Of a DNA stretch of 49,277 nucleotides, positions 8,551 through 16,126 are shown one piece after another (position 1 is the first letter of the stretch; every line of letters starts with the position of its first letter). The notes beneath the pieces are model-generated. The model saw nothing but the letters and a program-made list of their open reading frames with translations. It made no database searches and had not been told where the DNA came from. Origin of the DNA: Myxococcota bacterium (GTDB taxonomy: Bacteria > Myxococcota_A > Polyangia > Palsa-1104 > JAEUJZ01); NCBI GenBank assembly GCA_025057315.1, contig JANWXW010000021.1:1-49277 (forward strand), given 5' to 3'. A program made the position numbers and the translations under genes.

Positions 8551-9822
8551 CTACACCATCAGCTGCCGGATGGCTGCGTTCAGGTCCGGAATCCGCTCCA
8601 CCACCGTCTTGTGAAACCCCTCCATCACGTCGCTGGCCGAATCCACCGCCCGGGACAGGGTATAGACCAGCTGCACCGCCAGCTGGTCCAGCCGCTGCTG
8701 CCCCCCCTCGGCGTCGCCTGCTGCCCGCTCCGCCTCGGGATGGCCGAGCAGCAAAAAGCGCAGCAGCGCCAGCCGCAGCACCTGGCTCCGCACATACCCA
8801 TCCAGCCCGGCCAGCTGCGGGTACCACTCGCGCATCCAAAGATGGCGCAGGTAGTTCTGGAAGTAGAGGTTCACCCGGTCCGCAAAGGCCCCCAGCACCA
8901 CCTCGCGCCGCCGCAGATACTCCGGCACCAGCTGCGCAATCGGCACCTGGACCTCGTCCGTCTCGGACAGCGCCGAGGCCGGCAGGTAGCTGCGCAGAAT
9001 GGATGTGGCCAGCTGGGTAAAGCGCGCCTGCGGCAGCTTGCCCGCAATGAGCGTGAGGGCCGCCGCCACCGCGTCCAGGTTCACCGACATGCGTCGGCAC
9101 TGGTCGCGAAAGTGCTTGTGCAGGTCCAGCAGCAGGTCCACCTCCCCCAGGCAGGTCAGGATCTGCGGCACCACCGGGCTGTCCAGGGCCAGCGGGCGCA
9201 GCTGGTTGACAAGCTCCAGGACAAAGTACATCCGGCTCTCCAGCGGGAAGTCCTCCAGCCCCAGCAGCGCGTGCATGCGGCTGCGCACCGCCTCGGTGAA
9301 CGAGAGCAGCTCGGCCGGGATCTTCGGGTCGAGCCCCTCGATCTGCTCCGGGCGGCGGAGCATCTCTGGCCCGATGTCGATGATGTCGGTGGCATCTGGG
9401 TGCAGCAGGCACAGCCGCGTCACCTCGGGGCAGGACAGCACGCCGGTCACCTCGATGCGCGTCCGCACCCGCGTCTGAAAGCGCGGAAAGACGGCGCAGA
9501 TGTCTGGCAGCAACACCTCCCCGCCGGTGCGCTGCAGCGCACAGAGCCGGTCCTCGTCCAGCATCGGGCACAGCCCGCTGGGCAGCATCTGCAGGCGGGC
9601 AAACGTCCGCTTTTTGCGCACCGGGGCGGGCAGCAGGGTGCAGCCGGACTCAAACCGCTGGAGCACCTGCGGCGCCCGGCGCAGCTCCCGGCGAATGCGG
9701 GCATGGTGGGCCTGGTCCACGTGCACCTGCCAGCTGTGGCAGCAGTGGTCCTCGCACGCCGGGCCCAGGCAGGCAAAGCGGCTCATGTAGCGCAGCGAGA
9801 TGCGGGACGATGGCGCGGTCAA
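8551..9822 (-). CDS. FliB-type lysine N-methylase homologue (copy A)
   Basis: The 423-aa protein has the signature of flagellin lysine-N-methylase FliB. Near the N-terminus is YMSRFACLGPACEDHCC with Cys18, Cys23, Cys27 and Cys28, followed by SWQVHVD. Next come CPMLDEDRLCAL (Cys85, Cys94), LLPDICAVFPR (Cys109) and VLSCPE (Cys131). These cysteines are thought to include ligands for an iron-sulfur cluster in the family. FliB methylates flagellin lysines in Salmonella, but no flagellin gene is present here, so another target is possible. It lies 54 bp downstream of three unknown helical genes on the same strand. A paralogue of identical length sits at 14595-15866. Confidence 0.8.
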   Translation of the reverse strand: MTAPSSRISLRYMSRFACLGPACEDHCCHSWQVHVDQAHHARIRRELRRAPQVLQRFESGCTLLPAPVRKKRTFARLQMLPSGLCPMLDEDRLCALQRTGGEVLLPDICAVFPRFQTRVRTRIEVTGVLSCPEVTRLCLLHPDATDIIDIGPEMLRRPEQIEGLDPKIPAELLSFTEAVRSRMHALLGLEDFPLESRMYFVLELVNQLRPLALDSPVVPQILTCLGEVDLLLDLHKHFRDQCRRMSVNLDAVAAALTLIAGKLPQARFTQLATSILRSYLPASALSETDEVQVPIAQLVPEYLRRREVVLGAFADRVNLYFQNYLRHLWMREWYPQLAGLDGYVRSQVLRLALLRFLLLGHPEAERAAGDAEGGQQRLDQLAVQLVYTLSRAVDSASDVMEGFHKTVVERIPDLNAAIRQLMV

Positions 9823-9876
9823 GGGACACCCGGGCCATTATAGACCCCTGGGCGGATCGTCGGGAAGGGCAGGGCT

Positions 9877-10638
9877 TTAGGTGCGCGGCAGGTTGCGACG
9901 CTCCTGCTCTGCCTCCGCCTCCAGGCGCCGGGCGTGGCGCAGCGCCCGCTCCAGCGTCTCCAGGTCCGGCTGCCTGCCCTGTTCCAGCAGGCGCTGCGCG
10001 GTGTAGAAGGCCTCGCTGTCCTGGTGTTCGGACAGCTCGACCCGCAGCTGGTCCTTGAGCGCGGCGGTGGCAGCGCGGCGCTCGGCAGCCCGTGCCAGCA
10101 GACGGAAGCGCAGCGCGTCCAGGCGGGCAAAGTCAGCGGCCAGCTGCAGCCTGGCTGCCAGGGGCTGGTTCGCATCCGCCAGGCGCCGCTCGTAGGCCGC
10201 CACCAGCAGCCCCAGCAGGTAGCTAAACCGGGCCCCCAGCAGCAGCCGGCCGTCCGCAGCCAGGTTCTGCGCCTGGGTGGCCAGGCGGCGTGCGCGGAAC
10301 AGCACGTCCAGCTTCCGTCGGCCCTCGTGCAGCACCTCGGGCGATACGCCCGAGCGGGCGACGATCTCCGGGGCGCGGCGCAGGGCCTGCGCCGTCAGGT
10401 AGATGAGCTCCTGCCGCTGCCCCAGGACCTGGGCCAGCCCCCCCACGGCCCGCTCGTCTGTGGCCGGCAGGGTCATCTGCGCCGCCACCGCGGCCATCGC
10501 CTCGGTGCTGCGCTGCAGGTCCGACAGCGGGGTGCGGAGCGCGGCCTGCAGCGGCACGCCCAGGCGCAGGCCAGCAGCCGGGCGGCCGCCCAGGGGGACC
10601 ACCGTACGGCGGCGGGGGGATCGGATGCGGCTCGGCAT
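9877..10638 (-). CDS. Unknown alpha-helical protein (helical cluster, third gene)
   Basis: A 253-aa protein I cannot assign to a family. It begins with a basic stretch (MPSRIRSPRRRTVVP), then is almost entirely alpha-helical and Ala/Leu/Arg/Glu-rich. Heptad-like segments include LIYLTAQALRRAPEIV, FLRARR-type helices in the middle and ALRHARRLEAEAEQERR at the end. No signal peptide or transmembrane segment is evident, so it is probably cytoplasmic. The start ATG 10638 follows the stop of the 222-aa gene by 12 bp and is preceded by an AGGAGG-like site. The FliB homologue follows 54 bp downstream, so all may share a transcript. Confidence 0.65.
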   Translation of the reverse strand: MPSRIRSPRRRTVVPLGGRPAAGLRLGVPLQAALRTPLSDLQRSTEAMAAVAAQMTLPATDERAVGGLAQVLGQRQELIYLTAQALRRAPEIVARSGVSPEVLHEGRRKLDVLFRARRLATQAQNLAADGRLLLGARFSYLLGLLVAAYERRLADANQPLAARLQLAADFARLDALRFRLLARAAERRAATAALKDQLRVELSEHQDSEAFYTAQRLLEQGRQPDLETLERALRHARRLEAEAEQERRNLPRT

Positions 10639-10650
10639 GGCAGAGTCCTC

Positions 10651-11319
10651 CTAGGGCAAGGGGATGCGCGGGGGGCGGGTGCGGACCAGCTCCTCCATCG
10701 CCTCGCGCACGGCGGTGTTCCGACGGGCCTCCTCCACCTCCTGCTCCAGCTCGCGGAGCGTGCCCCGCGGGGGGGCGCTGCCGCGGCGGGCGCGCAACAG
10801 CTCCTCATAGCAGGTGAGCGCGGCGCGAAAGATGCCCAGCAGACGGTCGTGCGCAGCCCGCTGGTCATCCTGGCCCATGCGGGCCAGCGCCTCTTGCACC
10901 GCCAGCAGCGCCCGCGCCGTCAGCGCCGACAGCGTCCCGGCCAGCAGGGCCTCCCCCACGCCGAGCGCCCGCACCACCTCGGCCGCGGCCGCGCCGAAGT
11001 TCTCGGTCTCGATGTCGCGGTCGAGCAGCTCCTGCAGATCCCTGGCATCAAAGCCCAGCTCCTCGGCCAGGTCGGCGCGCCGGGCCAGCACGTCTGCAGC
11101 GCACAGCAGCAGCTCCCGCTGCTCGGGCGTGAGCTGCCCGGCCATGAGCCGACGCTGCGCCTCGGTCAGCTCAGGGAGACCCGCGCGCACGATGGCCTGC
11201 AGCATCGGCGCGATCGCAGCCTCCATCTGCGCCACCGTCGCGGTCAAGCAGTTGGTTCGATCCGGGGGCGAGGGCTCGTAGCGGCGGAGAAAGCGGGCTT
11301 CCAGCTCGGGGGTGGACAT
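10651..11319 (-). CDS. Unknown alpha-helical protein (helical cluster, second gene)
   Basis: A 222-aa protein without recognisable family. It starts MSTPELEARFLRRYEP, then has predicted helices rich in Ala, Leu, Arg and Glu (LTEAQRRLMAGQLTPEQRELLL, ALLAVQEALARM), and ends RTRPPRIPLP. It has no signal peptide or membrane span. Size, composition and helical pattern resemble the 253-aa protein 12 bp downstream, which makes a common fold or a complex plausible, but this is inference. Its 5' end overlaps the upstream 294-aa frame by 149 bp, an unusually long same-strand overlap. Confidence 0.65.
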   Translation of the reverse strand: MSTPELEARFLRRYEPSPPDRTNCLTATVAQMEAAIAPMLQAIVRAGLPELTEAQRRLMAGQLTPEQRELLLCAADVLARRADLAEELGFDARDLQELLDRDIETENFGAAAAEVVRALGVGEALLAGTLSALTARALLAVQEALARMGQDDQRAAHDRLLGIFRAALTCYEELLRARRGSAPPRGTLRELEQEVEEARRNTAVREAMEELVRTRPPRIPLP

Positions 11320-12055
11320 GATCTCCAGTCGAGCAAATCATGTGCCACATATCGCTCCCGTCGGGGCTCGGCGGGCTGGGCGGGGGCGGGTGGATAGTTT
11401 CTGCCGCACCGGCTTCTGGAGACGTGCACCGGCTGCGCAGCGGCTCGGCTGGCGGCTCAGCAGACGGCCGGGGCCCAGACGCCCCCGGGGGGACCGGAGC
11501 CGGCCGATACAGCCGCTCGACCTCGCGACGGGCAGCCGCACGTTGGGAGGCCCCCACCGGCTGCACCGGCCCACGCCGCCGGGCGCGGCGGGCGGCCACG
11601 CGCCGGGCAGGCGCCAGCACGCTGTCGCGCAGCAGGCGATCTGGCCCACCGGGCCTGGGGGGCAGCGCGTCCTCGTGCCGCACGCGCTCCAGGGTGCATA
11701 GCGCCGCGCGCACGGCCTCGCCCTGCTCTTTCAGATACGCCTGCTGCACCCGGCGCAGCAGCAGCGCGAGCTGCTCGCGCAACAGCAGCCAGGCCGTGGC
11801 GCGCTCCTGCGCCCCGAGCAGCGCCTCTCCAGAGACCGGCGCGGTGGGAAACAGCTCCGGGTGCTCGCGCAGGGCCTCGCCCACGCACAGAACCAGCGCC
11901 TCGGCGCCCGCAAACAGGTAGCCACCGAGCACCTGCTCCTCGCCCGGCAGGAGCGTGCGGCCGGGCAAGGCCGCAGCGCGGGCGGTCAGCTCGGCAGCAA
12001 ACGCATCGATGCAGGCCGCTGGGGTCAGATCGCGCACGGTGGCAAAGTCGTCCAT
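11171..12055 (-). CDS. Unknown helical protein with Pro/Arg-rich tail (helical cluster, first gene)
   Basis: The start at ATG 12055 (MDDFATVRDLTP) gives 294 aa; frames further upstream are low complexity. Residues 1-140 are helical (ACIDAFAAELTARAAALP, VLGGYLFAGAEALVLCVGEAL, LLLREQLALLLRRVQQAYL). From about 150 the protein becomes Arg/Pro-rich and probably disordered. The final ~50 residues overlap the next gene in another frame. A stop in the alternative frame at 11338, 18 bp before the next gene's ATG, would be a more natural end, so a frame error in the Pro-rich tail is possible. No family recognised. The N-terminal half is confident as coding, the tail is not. Confidence 0.55.
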   Translation of the reverse strand: MDDFATVRDLTPAACIDAFAAELTARAAALPGRTLLPGEEQVLGGYLFAGAEALVLCVGEALREHPELFPTAPVSGEALLGAQERATAWLLLREQLALLLRRVQQAYLKEQGEAVRAALCTLERVRHEDALPPRPGGPDRLLRDSVLAPARRVAARRARRRGPVQPVGASQRAAARREVERLYRPAPVPPGASGPRPSAEPPAEPLRSRCTSPEAGAAETIHPPPPSPPSPDGSDMWHMICSTGDHVHPRAGSPLSPPLRALAPGSNQLLDRDGGADGGCDRADAAGHRARGSP

Positions 12056-12129
12056 GCCCCCGAGCATCGGCCGGAGCGGGCCGCTGCTTGAGCCTCCGCG
12101 GCCAGAAACGCCGGGCAGACAGCGGTCAT

Positions 12130-12257
12130 CAGGTCCCCGCCCCCGGAGGCCAGGGCGGATGAGCCTGGGACGCAGGCGGAGCCGACCCTGAACCAGGTCC
12201 CCCCCACCTGATGGCCGGCCAGATGAGCCCGGAACGCGGGCAGAGCCGGCTGTTGCG
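12130..12257. repeat. 64-bp imperfect tandem duplication
   Basis: Each copy starts CAGGTCCCC and contains a GATGAGCC...GAGCCG core (12158-12184 and 12222-12248). The 27-bp cores match at 23 positions. The period is 64 bp. Confidence 0.6.
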
Positions 12258-12359
12258 CCCGCCCCCCCGGTCCCGCCGCTCCCCTTGGGCCTGCTGCCTC
12301 CCATCCCCGCCCGGGCCCCCCCAGGCGGCCCCCGGCGGACGATCCATCGCATCGTTCCA

Positions 12360-12395
12360 TGCTCCTCCCTGCTGCTCCTCCCTGCTGCTCCTCCC
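12360..12395. repeat. 13-bp tandem repeat, 2.8 copies
   Basis: TGCTCCTCCCTGC is repeated at 12360 and 12373, with a truncated third copy from 12386. It sits inside a pyrimidine-rich tract. Confidence 0.7.
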
Positions 12396-12556
12396 TCCCC
12401 GCCTCCCCCTTCCCTCCCCTCGCAGCGCGTGGGCCGGCGCGTTCGCCCAGCAGCCTGCCCCCCATGCGCTCCGGGGCAGGGTCCCCGCCAGGACCCGTCG
12501 GCCCTGCCGGAGCGGTCCGTGGTCCTGCAGCCTGCGGCCAGGGCGCAGCCGTTGGC

Positions 12557-13606
12557 TTACTTGATGCCGATGACGAGCGCGTGCTCCACCGGCAGCGGCC
12601 GGATGCACTCGGTGCGGCCGAAGCCAGCCTCGCGCAGCATCGCCTCGTACTCAGGCACCGAGTGCATAAAGCCCTCGCCCGTGGCCAGGGCGTGGAAGTA
12701 CACCGAGCCGCACGTGACCGACAGCGGGCCACTGTGGTCATCGCGGGGCACCATGTTGAAGATGAACAGACGCCCCCCCGGCGGCAGCGCGGCGCAGGCC
12801 CGGCGAAACACCGAGACGTTGGTCTGCGGCGAAAAGATCGACCCGATGTGGGAGTACAGGACGGCATCCATGCCCGGCGGGAAGGGGTCCTGGAGGAAGT
12901 TGCCCGCATGGGTGTCGATGCGGTCCGCCAGGCCCTCGGCCGCCACCCGCTCCTGCGCCTTGCGACAGACGGTGGGCTGGTCAAAGATGGTGACGCGCAG
13001 GGCAGGGTGCTTGCGGCACAGCGCCACGGCATTGCGGCCGGCCCCGCCGCCACAGTCGCACAGGTGCTCGTGCCCCTGCAGGGGCAGCACCTCGGGCAGG
13101 AAGCGGTTGGACGGCATGCCCGCCATGGCCTCCTGGAACACTTGTTCCAGCTGCGGGTTGGCGGCCAGGCGCTCATAGAGCGTCCGGCCCGGCCCGGGGA
13201 AGCGCTCCAGGCCGGTGTTGCGGTTGTCGCGCAGCGCGCGCACATAGTCCTGCACGCCCGGGTAGACAATGAGCGCCTGCCAGCGCATGACCGCCACCAC
13301 GCTGTCGGGGGAGGACTGCAGCAGGAAGCGGCGCGAGACCTCGTTGAGGTCAAAGCGCTCGCCGGTTCGCTCGACGGTGTCGAGCGCCACCAGGTTGGCC
13401 ATGACCATCTTGGCGGGCTGGATCGCCAGCCCCGTGGCCGCCGCGATCTCGTCGAGCCCCAGGGGCCCACGGGCATGCAGCAGCTCGAAGATGCCCAGCT
13501 CGATGCCGGCCCACAGGCTCTGAAAATGGAGGTGACCGAACATCGCCAGGTGGAAAAGCTCCTGGCGCGCATCGTGTTTGGGGATCATGGGGCTGTGTTG
13601 TATCAC
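12557..13606 (-). CDS. SAM-dependent O-methyltransferase-like protein (polyketide/plant OMT family)
   Basis: The 349-aa protein has the two-domain layout of dimeric O-methyltransferases. An N-terminal winged-helix dimerisation domain (IELGIFELLHARGPLGLDEI, then AAATGL and MVMANLVALDTVER) is followed by a Rossmann SAM-binding domain with HLCDCGGGAGRNAVALC (about 182-198), VTIFDQPTV (acidic residue after beta2) and PGGRLFIFNMVP. Such enzymes methylate hydroxyl groups of polyketides or other secondary metabolites; the substrate is unknown. No biosynthetic cluster is visible around it. The start at 13606 is the first ATG; a second in-frame ATG lies six codons on (MIPKHD). Confidence 0.8.
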   Translation of the reverse strand: MIQHSPMIPKHDARQELFHLAMFGHLHFQSLWAGIELGIFELLHARGPLGLDEIAAATGLAIQPAKMVMANLVALDTVERTGERFDLNEVSRRFLLQSSPDSVVAVMRWQALIVYPGVQDYVRALRDNRNTGLERFPGPGRTLYERLAANPQLEQVFQEAMAGMPSNRFLPEVLPLQGHEHLCDCGGGAGRNAVALCRKHPALRVTIFDQPTVCRKAQERVAAEGLADRIDTHAGNFLQDPFPPGMDAVLYSHIGSIFSPQTNVSVFRRACAALPPGGRLFIFNMVPRDDHSGPLSVTCGSVYFHALATGEGFMHSVPEYEAMLREAGFGRTECIRPLPVEHALVIGIK

Positions 13607-13663
13607 AGCCCTGCGGCCGGCTGGGAAGCAGACCCCAGGGCCGCTGGGGGTGCCAGGACCCGC

Positions 13664-14287
13664 TCAGAAGCGGAACGACAGCAGCATGCCGGCGCCCCGC
13701 CCGGCGCCTGGGTCAACCTGCAGCTGCGGCAGGAGCCAGGCCCGGTAGCCCATCTCGCGTGCCCACCGGATGCGGTGGTTGCCGAGGGTAAGCAGGGAGG
13801 GGCCACCGGCCAGCGCGCCCACGCTCAGGCCTAGGATCGGCACTCCGCTCCCCATCAGGTCGGAGAAGGGGGAGAGGCTGCAGGTCCAGTGGGGGCCACA
13901 GGTCTCTTTGTAGCCGATGCCGGCGGCGATCAGGGCGACCCCTGCGGTGGCCAGCACCGCCCCGACGATGGTCAGCGCCAGGCCGACGCTGCGCAGCCTG
14001 CGCCCGCTGTGATACAGGCGCTCTGGGTCAACGGGCTGGAGCGGCTCGACCGAGATGAGGTAGAGGGCGGCCGTGGGCGGCGGGGTGGGGTGAGGGGGCT
14101 GGCGTGGGGGGGGCGGGGAGAGCTGTCCCTGGGCCCCGCTGCTCGGCAAGACGGTGACCTGGAGCGGCACGATATGGTGAGGGGGCTGGCGTGGGGGGGG
14201 CGGGGAGAGCTGTCCCTGGGCCCCGCTGCTCGCCGGCACGGCCAGGAGCCAAAGAGCCCACGCAGCGATCAGGACTCGGGCTCGCAT
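13664..14287 (-). CDS. Small membrane/envelope protein with duplicated Pro-rich segment
   Basis: Start at ATG 14287 is supported by AAAGGAGG 8-9 nt upstream and by an immediate signal peptide (MRARVLIAAWALWLLAVPASSGA). The 207-aa product then has a Pro-rich region in which GAQGQLSPPPPRQPPH occurs twice. A probable TM pair follows (VGLALTIVGAVLATAGVALIAAG and VPILGLSVGALAGG) around a loop with two Cys (ETCGPHWTCSL), and the C-terminus GAGMLLSFRF could be a terminal beta strand. The TM-loop-TM arrangement resembles the C-terminal part of the TPR protein at 660-2159. The function is unknown. The longer frame upstream is made of tandem repeat and is rejected. Confidence 0.7.
   Translation of the reverse strand: MRARVLIAAWALWLLAVPASSGAQGQLSPPPPRQPPHHIVPLQVTVLPSSGAQGQLSPPPPRQPPHPTPPPTAALYLISVEPLQPVDPERLYHSGRRLRSVGLALTIVGAVLATAGVALIAAGIGYKETCGPHWTCSLSPFSDLMGSGVPILGLSVGALAGGPSLLTLGNHRIRWAREMGYRAWLLPQLQVDPGAGRGAGMLLSFRF
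14089..14232. repeat. Intragenic 57-bp direct repeat (87-bp period)
   Basis: Two identical 57-bp copies lie at 14089-14145 and 14176-14232, each with an 8-G run. The 87-bp period keeps frame and duplicates a Pro-rich peptide segment of 29 residues per period. Confidence 0.85.
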
Positions 14288-14594
14288 CGCATCTGCCTCC
14301 TTTTCCTTTGGGGTAGGGAGCTTAGGGAGCCATCTCGGTGCGCGGGAACATATCATCTCTTTGCCGCCCGCATGTTCGTTTTCCCGCCCGCATGCTCGTT
14401 CCGCCCGCATGCTCGTTCCGCCCGCATGCTCGTTCCGCCCGCATGCTCGTTCCGCCCGCATGCTCGTTCCGCCCGCATGCTCGTTCCGCCCGCATGGCAC
14501 GGCCCCTTGGGGCGCGCGGCGACCCTGTCCGGAGCGATGGGTCGGGTTCCCGGGCTGCCGCGGGGGCGGACAGACCGGGCCGGCGGGGCGGGTG
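14288..14594. other. Intergenic region carrying a tandem repeat array, no gene seen
   Basis: The region lies upstream of the 207-aa membrane protein and downstream of FliB copy B. It contains the Shine-Dalgarno site of the former, the 17-bp array and a short GC-rich stretch. Open frames across the array are repeat translations only. Confidence 0.5.
14364..14496. repeat. 17-bp tandem repeat array
   Basis: The unit CCGCCCGCATGCTCGTT occurs as six perfect back-to-back copies at 14384-14485. One variant copy (one mismatch, 3-bp spacer) precedes them at 14364-14380 and a partial copy follows to 14496. The unit contains the palindrome GCATGC. Because 17 is not a multiple of 3, an encoded peptide would change frame at each unit, which argues for a non-coding role. 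Confidence 0.95.
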
Positions 14595-15866
14595 CTACAC
14601 GGCCAGCAGCCAGCAGAGGCGCCTCAGGTCGGGCAGCCGCCGCTCCAGGGCAGGGCCCAGGCGCTCGGCAAGTGCCTGGCTGTGGGCTGTCCCCCGGGTC
14701 AGGGCATAGCAGACGGCCACTGCAACCCGGCCCAGGGCGGCCTCATCGCCCCGCGCGGCGGCCACCAGGGCAGCGGGATGGCTGAGCAGCAAAAAGCGCA
14801 GGATGGCCACGCGCGCCACCAGACCCAGCACGTGGGCGCGCAGCGTGCCAGCGCCCAGGTGCCACTCCTGGATGCAGTGATGGCGACCGTAGTTGGACAG
14901 GTAGCGCCCAAGGGCGTCTCCAAAGGCCCCTTGCACCTGGTCGCGACGCCGGGCATAGGCTGTGGCCAGCGCGCCGAGGTCGGGCTCCCCGCCGGACGAA
15001 GCGGTCAGCTCGGGCGCATAGCTGTCCAGCACGGTCGACAGCAGCCGGTGCAGCGAGGGGTGCAGCCGCTGTTCGCCGGCGGGTTGCAGGATCTCCACCA
15101 CCACCTCGAGCCCGCGGACCAGGGGCGGTGCGGCGCGCCCAAACGCCTCGTGCAGCGCCTGCAGCGCGGCGGGGCGGTCCATCTCGTCGATGGCTGCCTC
15201 CAGCGCCCGCTGGTCGAAGGGCTGCTGGCGGAACAGGTCGTCTGTCCGCTCGGCCAGGAAGGCGGCAAAGTAGAGCCGGCTGGGCAGCGGGTACCCGGTA
15301 CGGCTGAGCAGGCCGTAGAGGGTGCCGCGAACCTCGTCCAGGTGGCGGTCCTGCCCGGTCCCTGCCTGCGTGATCTTGTCAGGACGGGTGGCCCCGCGCC
15401 CCAGCAGCGCCGGATCGACCTCGACGAGCTCCGTGGCGTCCTCGGCTAGCAGCGCCAGGCGCGCCACCTCCGGGCAGGACAGCGATCCGGTCAGCTCCAG
15501 ACGCGTCCCGACGCGGGTGACATGGCGTGGGTAGGTGGCGCAGACGTCCGGCAGCAGCTCCTCGCCCAGGTGCCGGTGGATGGCGCACAGGCGGTCGGGG
15601 TCCCAAAACGGGCAGCAGCCGTCGTCGCGCAGCCGGACCAGGGCGAAGTGATCTCGGCTGCGCTGCTCGGGCGGCGCCAGCACAAGCGCATCCTGCCGCC
15701 GCGCCGCTTCGCCGGGCAGCCGGGACAGGGCCCGGCGCAGCCGCACGTAGTGCCCTTGGTCCACGGGGATCTTCCACAGGTGGCAGCACGAGTCCTCGCA
15801 GTCCGGTCCGATGCAGCGAAAGCGGGTCATGTAGCGAAGCGCCACGTGGCGCACGGGCTGGCCCAT
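14595..15866 (-). CDS. FliB-type lysine N-methylase homologue (copy B)
   Basis: The 423-aa protein has the same length as copy A at 8551-9822 and the same N-terminal cysteine positions: YMTRFRCIGPDCEDSCC (Cys18, 23, 27, 28), then GCCPFWDPDRLCAI, LLPDVCATYPR and SLSCPE. The rest is helical and has diverged considerably, with short conserved patches (LRFLLLSHP, RRLPDLRRLCWLL). This looks like an old duplication rather than a recent one. The expected activity is protein lysine methylation, if the Salmonella FliB activity holds for this branch. The substrate is unknown; no flagellin is encoded nearby. The gene precedes the 17-bp repeat array and the 207-aa membrane protein. Confidence 0.8.
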   Translation of the reverse strand: MGQPVRHVALRYMTRFRCIGPDCEDSCCHLWKIPVDQGHYVRLRRALSRLPGEAARRQDALVLAPPEQRSRDHFALVRLRDDGCCPFWDPDRLCAIHRHLGEELLPDVCATYPRHVTRVGTRLELTGSLSCPEVARLALLAEDATELVEVDPALLGRGATRPDKITQAGTGQDRHLDEVRGTLYGLLSRTGYPLPSRLYFAAFLAERTDDLFRQQPFDQRALEAAIDEMDRPAALQALHEAFGRAAPPLVRGLEVVVEILQPAGEQRLHPSLHRLLSTVLDSYAPELTASSGGEPDLGALATAYARRRDQVQGAFGDALGRYLSNYGRHHCIQEWHLGAGTLRAHVLGLVARVAILRFLLLSHPAALVAAARGDEAALGRVAVAVCYALTRGTAHSQALAERLGPALERRLPDLRRLCWLLAV

Positions 15867-16126
15867 CCCCCTGACTGTAGCACGGGGGGCTCAGAGCCTA
15901 GGCGGAGGGGAGGGGCCCTGGGCGGGCGGCAGGTCCCTGTCCCGGTGGTGCGGCCCGGTTCGCGCGGCCTTTGCGACAGGCGGCCGGCTGCGCCCTGGGG
16001 GGAGGTCTCTCGTGGATGGCCAGCGCGGTCCGGGACCACCCTGGTGGTGCAGCGGGGGGACGGCGCGATGGAGACGGCATCTGCCAATCCGGCCAGTACG
16101 GCCCTGGCGCTGCAGGCGCTGCTCGC

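Larger units (their letters stand above)
12056..12556. other. 500-bp intergenic region with duplications, no gene seen
   Basis: This gap separates the helical cluster (start 12055) from the stop of the O-methyltransferase gene. It holds a 64-bp imperfect tandem duplication, a 13-bp TC-rich repeat and long C-rich runs. I see no convincing coding frame. Confidence 0.5.

Noticed and set aside
7979..9571. 530-aa minus-strand frame across tRNA-Thr and the repeat block
   Set aside because: It covers the tRNA and the GC-rich repeats and overlaps the FliB gene in another frame. Composition is Pro/Arg/Ala/Gly only, an effect of GC content.
13664..14500. Longer version of the 207-aa membrane protein with repeated RNEHAGG peptides
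   Set aside because: The extra residues are translations of the 17-bp repeat array. ATG 14287 has a strong Shine-Dalgarno site and a signal peptide directly after it.
14361..14500. CRISPR array
   Set aside because: The 17-bp units are back to back without spacers, and there are no cas genes.
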